Positions 9,095 to 18,607 of a stretch of DNA of 64,000 nucleotides are shown here, in pieces. The DNA is from Lachnospiraceae bacterium NC2004 (GTDB taxonomy: Bacteria > Bacillota > Clostridia > Lachnospirales > Lachnospiraceae). Positions within the stretch are counted from its first letter, which is position 1; each line of letters starts with the position of its first letter. Under the pieces are notes generated by a model. That model was not told where the DNA came from and did not search any database. It saw nothing but the letters and a program-made list of their open reading frames with translations. Made by a program: the position numbers and the translations under genes. Where the stretch lies: contig JHXB01000001.1 of assembly GCA_000621905.1 (NCBI GenBank), forward strand, positions 248,001 to 312,000, given 5' to 3'.

Positions 9095-10261
9095 ATGGAT
9101 TTTACATTAAGTAAGAAGCATGAAATGGCAAGAAATCTTTTTAAAGAGTTTGCCGAGAACGAAGTAAAACCTCTTGCACAGGAAGTTGATGAGACTGAGA
9201 AGTTTCCAACAGGTACCGTCGAGAAGATGGCTAAGTACGGTTTCTTAGGCATTCCTGTACCAAAAGAGTACGGTGGACAGGGTTGTGACCCTCTTACCTA
9301 TGCAATGTGCGTTGAGGAGTTATCTAAGGTGTGTGGTACAACAGGTGTTATCGTATCTGCACATACTTCACTTTGCGTTGACCCTATTCAGACATTTGGT
9401 ACCGAGGAGCAGAAGAAGAAATATCTTCCTGACTTAGCTTCAGGTAAGAAGTTAGGTGCTTTCGGTCTTACTGAGCCTGGTGCTGGTACTGACGCTCAGG
9501 GACAGCAGACTAAGGCTGTTTTAGATGGTGATGAGTGGGTACTTAACGGTTCTAAGTGCTTCATCACTAATGGTAAGGAAGCTGACGTTTATATCGTAAT
9601 CGCTGTTACCGGTAAGGTAGAGAAGCGTGGCAGAATGATGAAAGAGATTTCTGCATTTATCGTTGATAAAGATACTCCTGGTTTCACCTTCGGAACTAAG
9701 GAGAACAAGATGGGTATCAGAGGTTCTTCAACTTACGAGCTCATATTTACTGATTGCCGTATCCCTAAGGATGCATTACTTGGTAAGCAGGGTAAGGGAT
9801 TCAATATCGCTATGCACACTCTTGATGGTGGTCGTATCGGTATTGCTGCTCAGGCTTTAGGTCTTGCTGCAGGTGCTTTAGAGACTACTGTTAATTATGT
9901 TAAAGAGCGTAAGCAGTTCGGTCGTTCAATTGCACAGTTCCAGAATACTCAGTTCGTTTTAGCTGACCTTGCTACTAAGGTAGAGGCTGCTAGACTTCTT
10001 GTTTACAAAGCTGCTATGAAGAAGGCAGAGTATCAGAAAGATCCTAAGACTTCTTACTCTGTAGAGGCTGCTATGGCTAAGCTTTGTGCTGCTGAGGTTG
10101 CTATGGAAGTTACTACTAAGTGTGTACAGTTACATGGTGGTTACGGTTACATCAGAGAGTATGATGTTGAGCGTATGATGCGTGATGCTAAGATTACCGA
10201 GATCTACGAGGGAACCTCAGAGGTTCAGCGTATGGTTATCTCTGCTAATCTTTTGAAGTAA
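9095..10261 (+). CDS. bcd: Butyryl-CoA dehydrogenase
   Basis: FAD-dependent reduction of crotonyl-CoA to butyryl-CoA. With the EtfAB proteins encoded next, this enzyme is known to bifurcate electrons from NADH to crotonyl-CoA and ferredoxin in anaerobes. The 388 residues have normal acyl-CoA dehydrogenase architecture: helical N-domain, beta-domain with FGLTEPGAGTD, and C-terminal helices. The catalytic base Glu is in IYEGTSEVQR near the end. GGAGG precedes the ATG. Its stop codon overlaps the ribosome site of etfB, so bcd, etfB and etfA are tightly coupled, as needed for a stoichiometric complex. Confidence 0.97.
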   Translation: MDFTLSKKHEMARNLFKEFAENEVKPLAQEVDETEKFPTGTVEKMAKYGFLGIPVPKEYGGQGCDPLTYAMCVEELSKVCGTTGVIVSAHTSLCVDPIQTFGTEEQKKKYLPDLASGKKLGAFGLTEPGAGTDAQGQQTKAVLDGDEWVLNGSKCFITNGKEADVYIVIAVTGKVEKRGRMMKEISAFIVDKDTPGFTFGTKENKMGIRGSSTYELIFTDCRIPKDALLGKQGKGFNIAMHTLDGGRIGIAAQALGLAAGALETTVNYVKERKQFGRSIAQFQNTQFVLADLATKVEAARLLVYKAAMKKAEYQKDPKTSYSVEAAMAKLCAAEVAMEVTTKCVQLHGGYGYIREYDVERMMRDAKITEIYEGTSEVQRMVISANLLK

Positions 10262-10274
10262 GGAGGTACTTATC

Positions 10275-11063
10275 GTGAAAATAGTTGTATGTATTAAGCA
10301 GGTACCTGATACCAAGGGTGGCGTTGAGTTCAATCCAGATGGTACCTTAAACAGAGCTGCTATGCTTACCATCATGAATCCTGATGACAAAGCAGGTCTT
10401 GAGGCAGCACTTAGAATTAAGGATCAGTATGATGATGTTGAGGTTACAGTATTAACAATGGGTCTTCCTAAGGCAGAAGAGGTTCTTCGTGAAGCTATCG
10501 CTATGGGAGCTGACAAGGGTATTCTTGTAACAGATAGAGTACTTGGTGGAGCTGATACATGGGCTACATCTACTACCATTGCAGGTGCAATCAGAAACAT
10601 CGATTATGATATTATTATTACCGGTCGTCAGGCTATCGATGGTGATACCGCACAGGTTGGTCCACAGATCGCTGAGCATTTAGGAATTCCTGTAATTTCT
10701 TACGCTGAGGAGATCGAGATCGACGGTAAGTCTGTGATCGTTAAGCGTCAGTATGAGGATCGTTATCACAAGATTAAGGCTGAGATGCCTTGTCTTATCA
10801 CAGCTCTTTCTGAGTTAAATGAGCCTCGTTATATGTCTCCAGGTGGAATCTTTGATGCATATGATGCAGAGATTACCGTATGGGGAAGAGCAGATCTTAA
10901 GGATGTAGATGATTCTAACTTAGGTCTTAATGGTTCTCCTACTAAGATTGCCAAGGCTTCTGATAAGGTTCGTAAGGGAGCAGGAGAGAAGGTAGTTCCT
11001 GATTCTCCAGAGGAAGCAGTAAGCTACATTGTTGGCAAATTAACTGAGAAGCATGTCATTTAA
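10275..11063 (+). CDS. etfB: Electron transfer flavoprotein, beta subunit
   Basis: Small subunit (262 residues) of the electron-transferring flavoprotein that hands NADH electrons to Bcd and ferredoxin. The start KIVVCIKQVPDTKGGVEFNP is the family signature, and the AREAIAMGAD region with GRQAIDGDTAQVGP forms the nucleotide pocket. The start codon is GTG, with AGGAGG (10261-10266) 8 bases upstream overlapping the bcd stop. As in other bifurcating systems the beta gene comes before alpha. Acts in the cytoplasm or loosely at the membrane. Confidence 0.96.
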   Translation: MKIVVCIKQVPDTKGGVEFNPDGTLNRAAMLTIMNPDDKAGLEAALRIKDQYDDVEVTVLTMGLPKAEEVLREAIAMGADKGILVTDRVLGGADTWATSTTIAGAIRNIDYDIIITGRQAIDGDTAQVGPQIAEHLGIPVISYAEEIEIDGKSVIVKRQYEDRYHKIKAEMPCLITALSELNEPRYMSPGGIFDAYDAEITVWGRADLKDVDDSNLGLNGSPTKIAKASDKVRKGAGEKVVPDSPEEAVSYIVGKLTEKHVI

Positions 11064-11090
11064 TATATAGAAAGAAAAGTGGTGAATATA

Positions 11091-12134
11091 ATGGGATTAG
11101 AAGAATATAAAGGCGTATTTGTCTTCGCTCAGCAGGTTGACAATGAGATTAGTAGTATCGCATTTGAGCTGCTTGGTGAGGCAACTAGATTAGCAAGCGT
11201 ATTGAACACAGAAGTAACTGCAGTATTACTTGGTTCAGGCGTTAAAGATTTGGCTGATTCATTAGCTGAGTACGGTGCAGATAAGGTTATCGTTGTTGAC
11301 GATCCTGCACTTAAAGATTATATGACCGAGCCATATACACATGCATTAGCTGAGGTTATCAATAAATATAAACCTGAGATTATGCTTGTTGGTGCAACTG
11401 CTATCGGTCGTGACCTTGGTCCTCGTGTATCTGCACGTGTTGCAACAGGTCTTACAGCAGACTGTACTTCACTTGAGATTGGTGATTTCCCACTCAATCC
11501 AATTCCTGGCAAGGAGCAGAAGCACAATCAGCTTCTCATGACTCGTCCTGCATTCGGTGGTAACACCATTGCAACTATCGCATGTCCTGACAACCGTCCT
11601 CAGATGGCTACAGTACGTGCCGGCGTTATGCAGAAGATTGAGCCTAAGAAGGGTGCTAAGGCAAATGTTGAGGAGTTCAATCCTGGATTCGAGAAGAACA
11701 ACAAGTATGTTGAGATTCTTGACATCGTTAAGGCTGTTTCAGATACAGTAGATATCATGGACGCTAAGATCTTAGTATCTGGTGGTCGTGGTGTTGGTTC
11801 TCCTGAGAACTTCAAGATCTTAGAGGATCTTGCTAAGGAGCTTGGCGGAGAGGTTTCATGCTCTCGTGCTGTTGTAGATTCAGGCTGGAAGCCAAAAGAT
11901 CTTCAGGTTGGACAGACCGGTAAGACCGTTCGTCCACAGGTATACTTCGCAATCGGTATCTCTGGAGCAATCCAGCACGTTGCAGGTATGGAAGAGTCTG
12001 ATATCATCGTTGCTATTAACAAGGATGAGGATGCTCCTATCTTTGATGTAGCTGATTACGGTGTTGTTGGTGATCTTAATAAGATCGTTCCTCAGCTTAC
12101 TGAGGCAATCAAGGCTGCTAAGGCTGCTAAATAA
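11091..12134 (+). CDS. etfA: Electron transfer flavoprotein, alpha subunit
   Basis: Large Etf subunit, 347 residues, carrying the C-terminal FAD-binding domain with the signatures [25 protein letters not shown] and [11 protein letters not shown]. There is no N-terminal ferredoxin domain, unlike some longer clostridial EtfA proteins. The open frame reaches back to a GTG at 11079, but that codon lies in the Shine-Dalgarno sequence GTGGTGA. The ATG at 11091 gives a normal spacing and is preferred. Last gene of the butyrate operon; a terminator follows at 12166. No phosphotransbutyrylase/butyrate kinase or butyryl-CoA transferase gene is in the window, so the final step is encoded elsewhere. Confidence 0.96.
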   Translation: MGLEEYKGVFVFAQQVDNEISSIAFELLGEATRLASVLNTEVTAVLLGSGVKDLADSLAEYGADKVIVVDDPALKDYMTEPYTHALAEVINKYKPEIMLVGATAIGRDLGPRVSARVATGLTADCTSLEIGDFPLNPIPGKEQKHNQLLMTRPAFGGNTIATIACPDNRPQMATVRAGVMQKIEPKKGAKANVEEFNPGFEKNNKYVEILDIVKAVSDTVDIMDAKILVSGGRGVGSPENFKILEDLAKELGGEVSCSRAVVDSGWKPKDLQVGQTGKTVRPQVYFAIGISGAIQHVAGMEESDIIVAINKDEDAPIFDVADYGVVGDLNKIVPQLTEAIKAAKAAK

Positions 12135-12165
12135 TTTATAATGACATAATGTGTATAATATATTA

Positions 12166-12196
12166 CCCCGGAGCATATTGCTTCGGGGTTTTGTTG
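12166..12196 (+). terminator. Terminator of the butyrate operon
   Basis: A CCCCGGAGC..GCTTCGGGG stem (one G-U pair) is followed by TTTTGTTGTTTTTTT. It lies 32 bases after the etfA stop. Confidence 0.85.
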
Positions 12197-12232
12197 TTTT
12201 TTTAGACCAAACTCCTTATAAATGATTAAAAC

Positions 12233-12261
12233 TAGATTATAAATGATTGATATGTTATAAT
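12233..12261 (+). promoter_or_regulatory. Possible promoter of the MATE-fusion gene
   Basis: A consensus -10 box TATAAT (12256-12261) stands 17 bases after a poor -35 (TAGATT, 12233-12238). Expected transcript start is near 12268, about 65 bases before the ATG. The weak -35 suggests that an activator or another sigma factor could be needed. Confidence 0.4.
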
Positions 12262-12334
12262 TGTAGAAGTGAAATTCTAAGAAGAGTATCAATGAAATGA
12301 CAACCGATGAACTTAAAGGATATAGTGATAATTA

Positions 12335-14215
12335 ATGAACAACGAGAAGAGACGATTTAATATACCCGGACTTAGGGTTATTACCAATGATCCTATACGA
12401 GTTGACATAAACAAGATGATCAATCCACCGCCTAAGAAGGATCCGAACCTTAAGAAGCAGGATTACTTAGTCAGGAAGATGGTATACGGAACTGCGTTTG
12501 GCTTTGTAATGCTTGAGCTGACCAACGGAATCACTTATATTGTTGACGGAACACTGATTTCGCACTATTTGGGAGATGTTGCTTTTGCGGCATGCGGAAT
12601 GACAGGATTGTGTTATTCAATAATCGCTATGATTTCAGGTGTGGTTTCAGCCGGAATCACGTCGATATGTAGTAAACAGATGTCACAAGGTGCCATAGAG
12701 AATGCTAATAAAGCTTTCTCTATGGCTGTTGCTTTGGTTCTGTTTCTTTCTAATCTTTTGCTTATAGCAGGAATTACCGCAGCTGAGCCGATAGCAGAGC
12801 TTCTCGGAGCCGGTAAATCAGACATAGCGCTTCACGACAATGTTGTGTCATATGTCAAGGGTTTCTTTATAGGTGCTCCTCCACAAGCGATGCTTGGAGT
12901 CCTGATTCCTCAGGTACAGCTTGATGGAGGGACTAAGAGAATCAAGAATGCGCTTTTAGCGCTTACTGTGACAGACATAGGTTTTGACTTCCTTAACATA
13001 TTTGTCATAAAAGGTGGCATGATGGGAATGGCGCTAGCAACATCAATAAGTTATTATGTTACAATGTTTATCCTGTTTATGCACTTTGTCCATGAAGATG
13101 CAATGTTTAAGATATCCATAGGTCGAGTTGATTTCAGGTATATCGGTCAGATGCTTAAGGTGGGATTGCCACTAGCAACTAAGCGTATTGGCAATATCCT
13201 TAGACCGGTTGTTATGAATAGAGTTATCATATCGACGGGTGGAGCATTTGCAATGTCAGCTTACACGACCCAGCTCAATTTTAGAACATTTACCGATAGC
13301 CTTGGTATCGGACTTGGGGCGGCTGTGTATCTGATAACAAGTATGTTTGTTGGCGAAAAGGATAAGACATCAACCAAGCAGACATTTCTTTCAGCGGTAA
13401 GATACATAATGGTGAGTATTGTGCCGCTTGCTGTCGTATATTTTATAGCGGCGCCTTATATTGCGAGGATATATAACAATCCGAGCAGCAGTTTTTTCTT
13501 GATGTCGGTATTGGCACTTAGAATGCATGCTGTAAGCTTGCCTTTTCTCGCTTTTAACGAGATGTATAACAGTTATGTTCAGGCACTCGGTCGAATTAAA
13601 CTCTCACATGTGCTGACATTCTGCTCGAGGTTTATATATATATCATTGATATCGATGCTGTTAAGTAAGATGTTCGGCGTTATCGGATTGCTTGTCGCAA
13701 TTGCAGTGGCAGAAGTTATGCTTACTGTGACTATCCTGGTTGCAACTCTGTTAATGAACCTTATTAGGCCGATTAAGAAGTCCGAAGACAGATTCAGAGT
13801 CCTCAATAAGGCTATCGATGATGATGGTACATTCCTTGAGATATCGATTACAGATGACAATCAGATTGGGCAAATGATGGCTATGGTTCAAGGCTTCTGT
13901 AACGATTGTATTGAGAACGAGAAGAAACGATTCTTCGTGCAATTATTTGTCGAGGAGATGACGGTGCTTATTATTGAGCGCGGTTTTGATAATATTAAGG
14001 AGCACAGTGTAGATATTCGTATATTTGCAAATGAAGATTCGCTTATTATTAGAACCAGAGACGATTGTAAGGCGCTCTCTATGAAAGAAAAGCAGCTTAT
14101 AATCAACGAGGCTGCTGACGATGAGTACATGGGCATGAAGCTGGTTAAAGCATTTGCGAAAGATGTACATTATCTTCCGACGATGAATATGAATAACTTT
14201 ATGATTGAAGTCTAA
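12335..14215 (+). CDS. MATE transporter fused to a degenerate RsbW-like (GHKL) ATPase domain
   Basis: At 626 residues this is about 170 longer than a plain MATE protein. Residues about 50-480 are the polytopic MATE domain, preceded by a 45-residue cytoplasmic arm. Residues about 490-626 look like the serine-kinase ATPase fold of RsbW/SpoIIAB. The segment FVEEMTVLIIERGF aligns with the N-box, and YMGMKLVKAFAKDVHY aligns with the G2 region. The Mg-binding Asn of the N-box is Leu and the DxGxG box reads RDDCKALS, so ATP binding or kinase activity is doubtful; a protein-binding role is more likely. The ribosome site is weak (AAAGGA, about 14 bases from the ATG). Two secreted-protein genes follow. 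The substrate is unknown. Confidence 0.75.
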   Translation: MNNEKRRFNIPGLRVITNDPIRVDINKMINPPPKKDPNLKKQDYLVRKMVYGTAFGFVMLELTNGITYIVDGTLISHYLGDVAFAACGMTGLCYSIIAMISGVVSAGITSICSKQMSQGAIENANKAFSMAVALVLFLSNLLLIAGITAAEPIAELLGAGKSDIALHDNVVSYVKGFFIGAPPQAMLGVLIPQVQLDGGTKRIKNALLALTVTDIGFDFLNIFVIKGGMMGMALATSISYYVTMFILFMHFVHEDAMFKISIGRVDFRYIGQMLKVGLPLATKRIGNILRPVVMNRVIISTGGAFAMSAYTTQLNFRTFTDSLGIGLGAAVYLITSMFVGEKDKTSTKQTFLSAVRYIMVSIVPLAVVYFIAAPYIARIYNNPSSSFFLMSVLALRMHAVSLPFLAFNEMYNSYVQALGRIKLSHVLTFCSRFIYISLISMLLSKMFGVIGLLVAIAVAEVMLTVTILVATLLMNLIRPIKKSEDRFRVLNKAIDDDGTFLEISITDDNQIGQMMAMVQGFCNDCIENEKKRFFVQLFVEEMTVLIIERGFDNIKEHSVDIRIFANEDSLIIRTRDDCKALSMKEKQLIINEAADDEYMGMKLVKAFAKDVHYLPTMNMNNFMIEV

Positions 14216-14312
14216 ATTACTATAGTTTATAAGGAGACAGGTATTTTACATATTCAAGTGACAACCTGATTGAGGAAGTTGATATTTTAGTGAAAGAAAC
14301 GGAGGAACGATT

Positions 14313-15413
14313 ATGAGATTATATGGAAAAAAGATAATCACCAAATGCCTTTTAGCATTTGCACTTGTTATGGTGATTGGCCTGACTGCTAATGTTAACG
14401 CTTCAGCTAAGGTTAAGTATTATAAGGTAAGCGGCAAGTGGGTTGGATTTGATAAGTCAAGCGGCAAGCTTACCTGGAGCGCGGGACTTAGTTATGTGCC
14501 TAAGAAGGTGGCAGGCAAGAAGGTTAAGATTATTGGTAAATGGGCATACAGTGGCAACAAGAATATCAAGACTGCCAATATTCCTTCTTCTGTTAAGAAG
14601 CTTGAGAAGGGTGCGTTCTATGGTTGTACTAAGCTCACTAAGGTAGTTTTACCTAAGGGGATTAAGATTGGAGATATAGAAGACAATCGTACCTTCTGGG
14701 CGAGCAATAAGCTTAAGACTGTTGTCAACAATCCCGATAAGGCGTGGGAGCAGAGGATTACTACATTTGAAGATACTTTAAAGTATCTTAATACCAAGGA
14801 TCCACAGTATTATGTTGATAATGTCAGGGATTTCAAGAATCAATGGATAGTTGATGAGAATGGTAATCGTGTTGATTATACTGATGAAGCATGGGCTGTA
14901 GTTAAGGCCAAGGCTGATGCTCTTACTAAGAGGTGCACAACAGATGATCAAAAGGCTAGAGCCATAAGCTTATGGATTGTCAATTATCTTCATTACGATG
15001 ACGTGTGGATGGACAAGTTCCAGGAGTGGCGTAAGACACATGATGAGGACAAGGAAGTGTTCCCAATCAGAAAGGTAACTGACGCATACGGACTTATTAC
15101 CTGGAATCCTGCTGAGCATGACGGAGAGTCTGCCATGACGACCTGTGGCGGATACGGTAACCTTACACAGGCACTATTCTGTGCGGCCGGTATTCCTTGC
15201 GTTCACGTTCATCGCGTTCAAAAAGAAGGCGAGAAGATAGATCATGTATTCAATGTCGCTTATATAGACGGAAGATGGGTATGGATTGATAATACCTACT
15301 CTGATGAGACGCTTGATTATTACGATTGCGGCATTGCGGGATTTGCGGCCAGTGATCACAGATGTGACAGATTGAATCTTGAGTATCTTGATGATCTTAA
15401 GAAGGCATCTTGA
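14313..15413 (+). CDS. Secreted protein: signal peptide, BspA-type leucine-rich repeats, transglutaminase-like domain
   Basis: The 366 residues open with a signal peptide (basic KKIITK, hydrophobic stretch, cleavage near NASA-K). Residues about 35-125 hold short BspA-like leucine-rich repeats (KIIGKWAYSGN, KLEKGAFYGCTKL). Residues about 190-355 form a transglutaminase/protease-like domain with a plausible triad Cys278 (TTCGGYGN), His311 (DHVFNVAY) and Asp326 (WIDNTY). Such domains cut or cross-link proteins or peptides at the cell surface; the target is unknown. The site CGGAGG precedes the ATG. The CHAP-domain gene follows after 30 bases without terminator, so the two are probably co-transcribed. 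No sortase signal is seen. Confidence 0.8.
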   Translation: MRLYGKKIITKCLLAFALVMVIGLTANVNASAKVKYYKVSGKWVGFDKSSGKLTWSAGLSYVPKKVAGKKVKIIGKWAYSGNKNIKTANIPSSVKKLEKGAFYGCTKLTKVVLPKGIKIGDIEDNRTFWASNKLKTVVNNPDKAWEQRITTFEDTLKYLNTKDPQYYVDNVRDFKNQWIVDENGNRVDYTDEAWAVVKAKADALTKRCTTDDQKARAISLWIVNYLHYDDVWMDKFQEWRKTHDEDKEVFPIRKVTDAYGLITWNPAEHDGESAMTTCGGYGNLTQALFCAAGIPCVHVHRVQKEGEKIDHVFNVAYIDGRWVWIDNTYSDETLDYYDCGIAGFAASDHRCDRLNLEYLDDLKKAS

Positions 15414-15443
15414 TTGTTGAGGCTTTACGAATAGGAGGATTAT

Positions 15444-17129
15444 ATGGTTAAGGCTCTATTTAAAAATGCGCTGGCTTTAATGATAGTTTTAAGCGTGGTG
15501 TTATCATTGGCACCTTATAGTGTAAGTGCCCAAAATGTAGTAGGAGGCGCAGACAACTCTGAGTATGTCAAGTTTAACGGCGCAAGCTGGGGTATCGACA
15601 GAAGCAGGAACGAGCTTACCTGGATTCCAAGAGATTGGGCGGGGGGTGAAGTTCCGACAGAGATTGATGGAATGAAGGTCGAGTCTATCGGTGATTATGC
15701 AGCTTACAATCATAAGAACATCAAGGAAGTGATTATTCCGGAAGGCATTACTACGGTGTGTGAGGGAGCTTTTGAGAGCTGTTCTCGTATAGCCAAGGTT
15801 ACATTTGCTTCTAGTGTTAAATCTATCGGTAATTATGCATTTGAAAGCTGTGACGAATTAGAGGATATTGTTTATAAAGGTAAAGTGTCAGACATAAAGT
15901 TCGGAAATTATGTCTATCAGGATACTTATTATTCACATCCTGATTTTTCGGCGGCTTACAAGAGGGGGATATATTATAAGCGACTTCATGAGGTAAAGCT
16001 TACCGGCGATCTTTCTGATGATATGATTGCTATTGCCACTTCTCAGATTGGTTATCATCATGGAAATGATGAAACGGAGATGCACGGTTATAACAAGCTT
16101 GGTGGTGAGTATTACTCAGAATATAACTATTTTACCGGCTCGCCTGACTGGCAGTGGGTTATGAAGGGACTTGTCAGGCAGGAAGATTATGAGTATGGAT
16201 ACGGCGGATGGTGTGGCAATTTCTGTGATTGGTCCATGAGCATGGCAGGAGTTCCGTCAGAATGTGCTACATACTACAAGAGTAAGGAAGCTAAGACTTG
16301 GAAAGAGACTGTATATGCAGGTGGAAGTTATGAAATCAAGCCGGGAGACATCATGCATATGTCTGCAGGACATTATTGTATGGTTACGGGAGTTATGGTT
16401 AGTGGCAATAAGGTTAATATCAAGACCTTAAACGGTAATCCTGATGTTGAGATCAAGACGTATTCGCTTAACAAAAAGGATGGAAGTAACGATGATAGCC
16501 ATAATTATGATTTCAGAGAAATATTACCGCTTGATGAGTCTAAGCTTTCTGATGTTAAGTCATTTACCGTGGATTTTGACGCGGATGGCGGATCTCAGGC
16601 TTTTAGTAGTAAGGTAGTTTATGAGGGGGCTTTTTATGGGCTTCTTCCTAAACCTTCTAAGGCCGGATATACATTTGACGGATGGTACACAGGCAAGAAC
16701 GGAACAGGCAAGAAGATTACTTCTTACCGAAATGTATGGCTAGACGGCAATATTACTCTATATGCTAATTACTTAAACGGTTCTGAGCCTGCTTATCTTG
16801 ATATGGATTCATATGTAAGCAAAGCGCCTAAACATTCAAGCATTATGGATCAGTTCGCAAGAATATATCTTACCAAGAGTAAGATTTCTTACAAGAAGGT
16901 CAAGAAGAAAGCGCAGAAGACTTATATCAGGAAGATGAATGGTAAGGGAGCTACGACATACAAGAATGTCACAACCGGCTCTAAGAAGAAATACATCAAG
17001 ATATCTAAGACCGGTACTGTAACAATCAAGAAGGGCGCGCCTAAGGGCACATATTCGGTATTCGTTACCGTTGAGAAGTATAAAACCGTCAATATGTCAC
17101 AGGCGACTGTTCATATCGTTGTCAAATAA
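15444..17129 (+). CDS. Secreted protein: leucine-rich repeats, CHAP amidase/peptidase, InlB-type repeat, basic tail
   Basis: The 561-residue protein has a signal peptide (to about residue 30, SVSAQ) and leucine-rich repeats at about 70-150 (ESIGDYAAYNHKNIKEVIIP). A CHAP-like cysteine hydrolase domain follows at about 190-355, with Cys257 (GGWCGNFCDW) and His310 (SAGHYCMVTG). One InlB B-repeat is at about 370-450 (AGYTFDGWYTGKNGTGKKI), and a lysine-rich Ig-like tail at about 470-561. CHAP domains usually cleave peptidoglycan cross-links or amides, so a cell-wall hydrolase is likely, and the basic tail may bind wall polymers. It shares its N-terminal layout with the gene before it. The site AGGAGG precedes the ATG. 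Confidence 0.8.
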   Translation: MVKALFKNALALMIVLSVVLSLAPYSVSAQNVVGGADNSEYVKFNGASWGIDRSRNELTWIPRDWAGGEVPTEIDGMKVESIGDYAAYNHKNIKEVIIPEGITTVCEGAFESCSRIAKVTFASSVKSIGNYAFESCDELEDIVYKGKVSDIKFGNYVYQDTYYSHPDFSAAYKRGIYYKRLHEVKLTGDLSDDMIAIATSQIGYHHGNDETEMHGYNKLGGEYYSEYNYFTGSPDWQWVMKGLVRQEDYEYGYGGWCGNFCDWSMSMAGVPSECATYYKSKEAKTWKETVYAGGSYEIKPGDIMHMSAGHYCMVTGVMVSGNKVNIKTLNGNPDVEIKTYSLNKKDGSNDDSHNYDFREILPLDESKLSDVKSFTVDFDADGGSQAFSSKVVYEGAFYGLLPKPSKAGYTFDGWYTGKNGTGKKITSYRNVWLDGNITLYANYLNGSEPAYLDMDSYVSKAPKHSSIMDQFARIYLTKSKISYKKVKKKAQKTYIRKMNGKGATTYKNVTTGSKKKYIKISKTGTVTIKKGAPKGTYSVFVTVEKYKTVNMSQATVHIVVK

Positions 17130-17137
17130 TTAATAAA

Positions 17138-17207
17138 ACCACCGCAGATATAATATAAACCTCCTGTCTGTTTGACAGGAGGCGTATTATAACTGCGGTG
17201 GTTGTTT
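17138..17207. terminator. Three-stage bidirectional terminator hairpin
   Basis: A long, almost unbroken palindrome. Outer arms AACCACCGCAG/CTGCGGTGGTT, middle arms TATAATA/TATTATA and an inner 9-base stem CCTCCTGTC/GACAGGAGG close on a 5-base loop, and a T-run follows. It sits between convergent genes (the CHAP protein and the M18 aminopeptidase) and can end both transcripts. Confidence 0.85.
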
Positions 17208-18590
17208 TTATGCATCTTTTAAAAATGCGAGGTAACATTTCTTGGCTTCGTAGATATCGGCTTTGCTTGTAATCTCCCATGGAGAGTGCATGCTTAAGAC
17301 TGCGACGCCACTATCGATAACTTCCATTCCGTAAAGAGAGAGGATGTAGGCGATTGTTCCACCGCCACCTGCGTCAACCTTGCCAAGCTCTGCTGTCTGG
17401 TAGCTTACATTGTTGTCGTCCATAATCTTTCTGATAGCTCCCATGAATTCAGCGTTGGCATCATTAGAGCCTGACTTGCCTCGTGAGCCGGTGTACTTAT
17501 TGAATACGATACCGCGTCCGAAGTAAGCTGCGTTCTTCTTCTCAAATGCGTCTGCATATAAAGGATCATAAGCGGCACTTACATCTGATGAAAGCATACG
17601 AGAGTTACTAAGTGTGCGTCTGAACTTAAGCTCATTGTAGCCTTCCTTAAGCTCCATAATCTCAGCTAAGCTGTTTTCAAAGAACTTAGACTGCATACCG
17701 GTTGCTCCGACGCTTCCTATCTCTTCCTTGTCAACCAGGAGAGTACATAAGGTCTTCTCGGTTTTAGCAGGGGCTTCAAGCATTGCAACCAATGATGTAT
17801 AAGCGCATGATCTGTCATCCTGACCGTAGGAGATTACCATTGACCTGTCGAGTCCTAATTCTCTTGCAGAACCTGCAGGAACGACTTCAAGTTCTGCCGA
17901 TAAGAAGTCCTCCTCGTCGATATCGTAGTTGTCCTTGAGGAGCTTTATAACATTGGCCTTAACCGCATCTTTCTCTTCATCCTTTAGTGGCATACTTGCG
18001 AAAATGACGTCGAGTGCCTCGCCTTCGATTACCTTCGCACCTGTTTTCTCTTGCTGTTTAGCAGCCAAATGAATAAGAAGATCTGAAATGCAGAATACAG
18101 GGTCGTTCTTGTCCTCACCTATAACGATGTCCTTCTTGGTGCCATCCTTTTTGACAACAACACCATGAATTGCAAGTGGGAGAGTAACCCACTGATATTT
18201 CTTGATTCCACCGTAGTAGTGGGTGTCAAGATAAGCGAAATCAGTGTCTTCGTATAATGGATTCTGCTTGACGTCCATTCTTGGCGAGTCAATGTGAGCG
18301 CCGAGGATTGTGAGTCCGTTCTCTAGTGGAGCTGTACCGATCTGGTACATTACGACTGACTTCTCCATATTGACCTGATATACCTTGTCGCCGGCTTTTA
18401 GTTTCTGGCCTTTCTTGATAAGGGTGTTAAGATCTTGATATCCGGCTGCTTTAGCCTGTTTTAAGATCTCTTTAACACACTCTCGTTCAGTTTTACATTT
18501 GCTTAAGAATTCAATGTAGCCTGAGTTGAGCTTATTTAACGCTTTGAGCTCGGTTTTGTTGTAGCTTTTCCAAGCATTTTCTCTATCCAT
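17208..18590 (-). CDS. M18 family aminopeptidase
   Basis: Zinc metallopeptidase of 460 residues that removes N-terminal amino acids, usually acidic ones, from peptides in the cytoplasm. Metal ligands are seen in LGAHIDSPRMD (His/Asp), DKEEIGSVG (catalytic Glu pair), the Asp of SSDVSAAYDP and the C-terminal SMHSPWEI (His). The length is typical of M18. The ATG at 18590 follows AAAGGAGG on the minus strand. Monocistronic: its own promoter lies upstream, and the three-stage terminator lies at its 3' end. Confidence 0.9.
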   Translation of the reverse strand: MDRENAWKSYNKTELKALNKLNSGYIEFLSKCKTERECVKEILKQAKAAGYQDLNTLIKKGQKLKAGDKVYQVNMEKSVVMYQIGTAPLENGLTILGAHIDSPRMDVKQNPLYEDTDFAYLDTHYYGGIKKYQWVTLPLAIHGVVVKKDGTKKDIVIGEDKNDPVFCISDLLIHLAAKQQEKTGAKVIEGEALDVIFASMPLKDEEKDAVKANVIKLLKDNYDIDEEDFLSAELEVVPAGSARELGLDRSMVISYGQDDRSCAYTSLVAMLEAPAKTEKTLCTLLVDKEEIGSVGATGMQSKFFENSLAEIMELKEGYNELKFRRTLSNSRMLSSDVSAAYDPLYADAFEKKNAAYFGRGIVFNKYTGSRGKSGSNDANAEFMGAIRKIMDDNNVSYQTAELGKVDAGGGGTIAYILSLYGMEVIDSGVAVLSMHSPWEITSKADIYEAKKCYLAFLKDA

Positions 18591-18607
18591 AGTATTATGC
18601 CTCCTTT

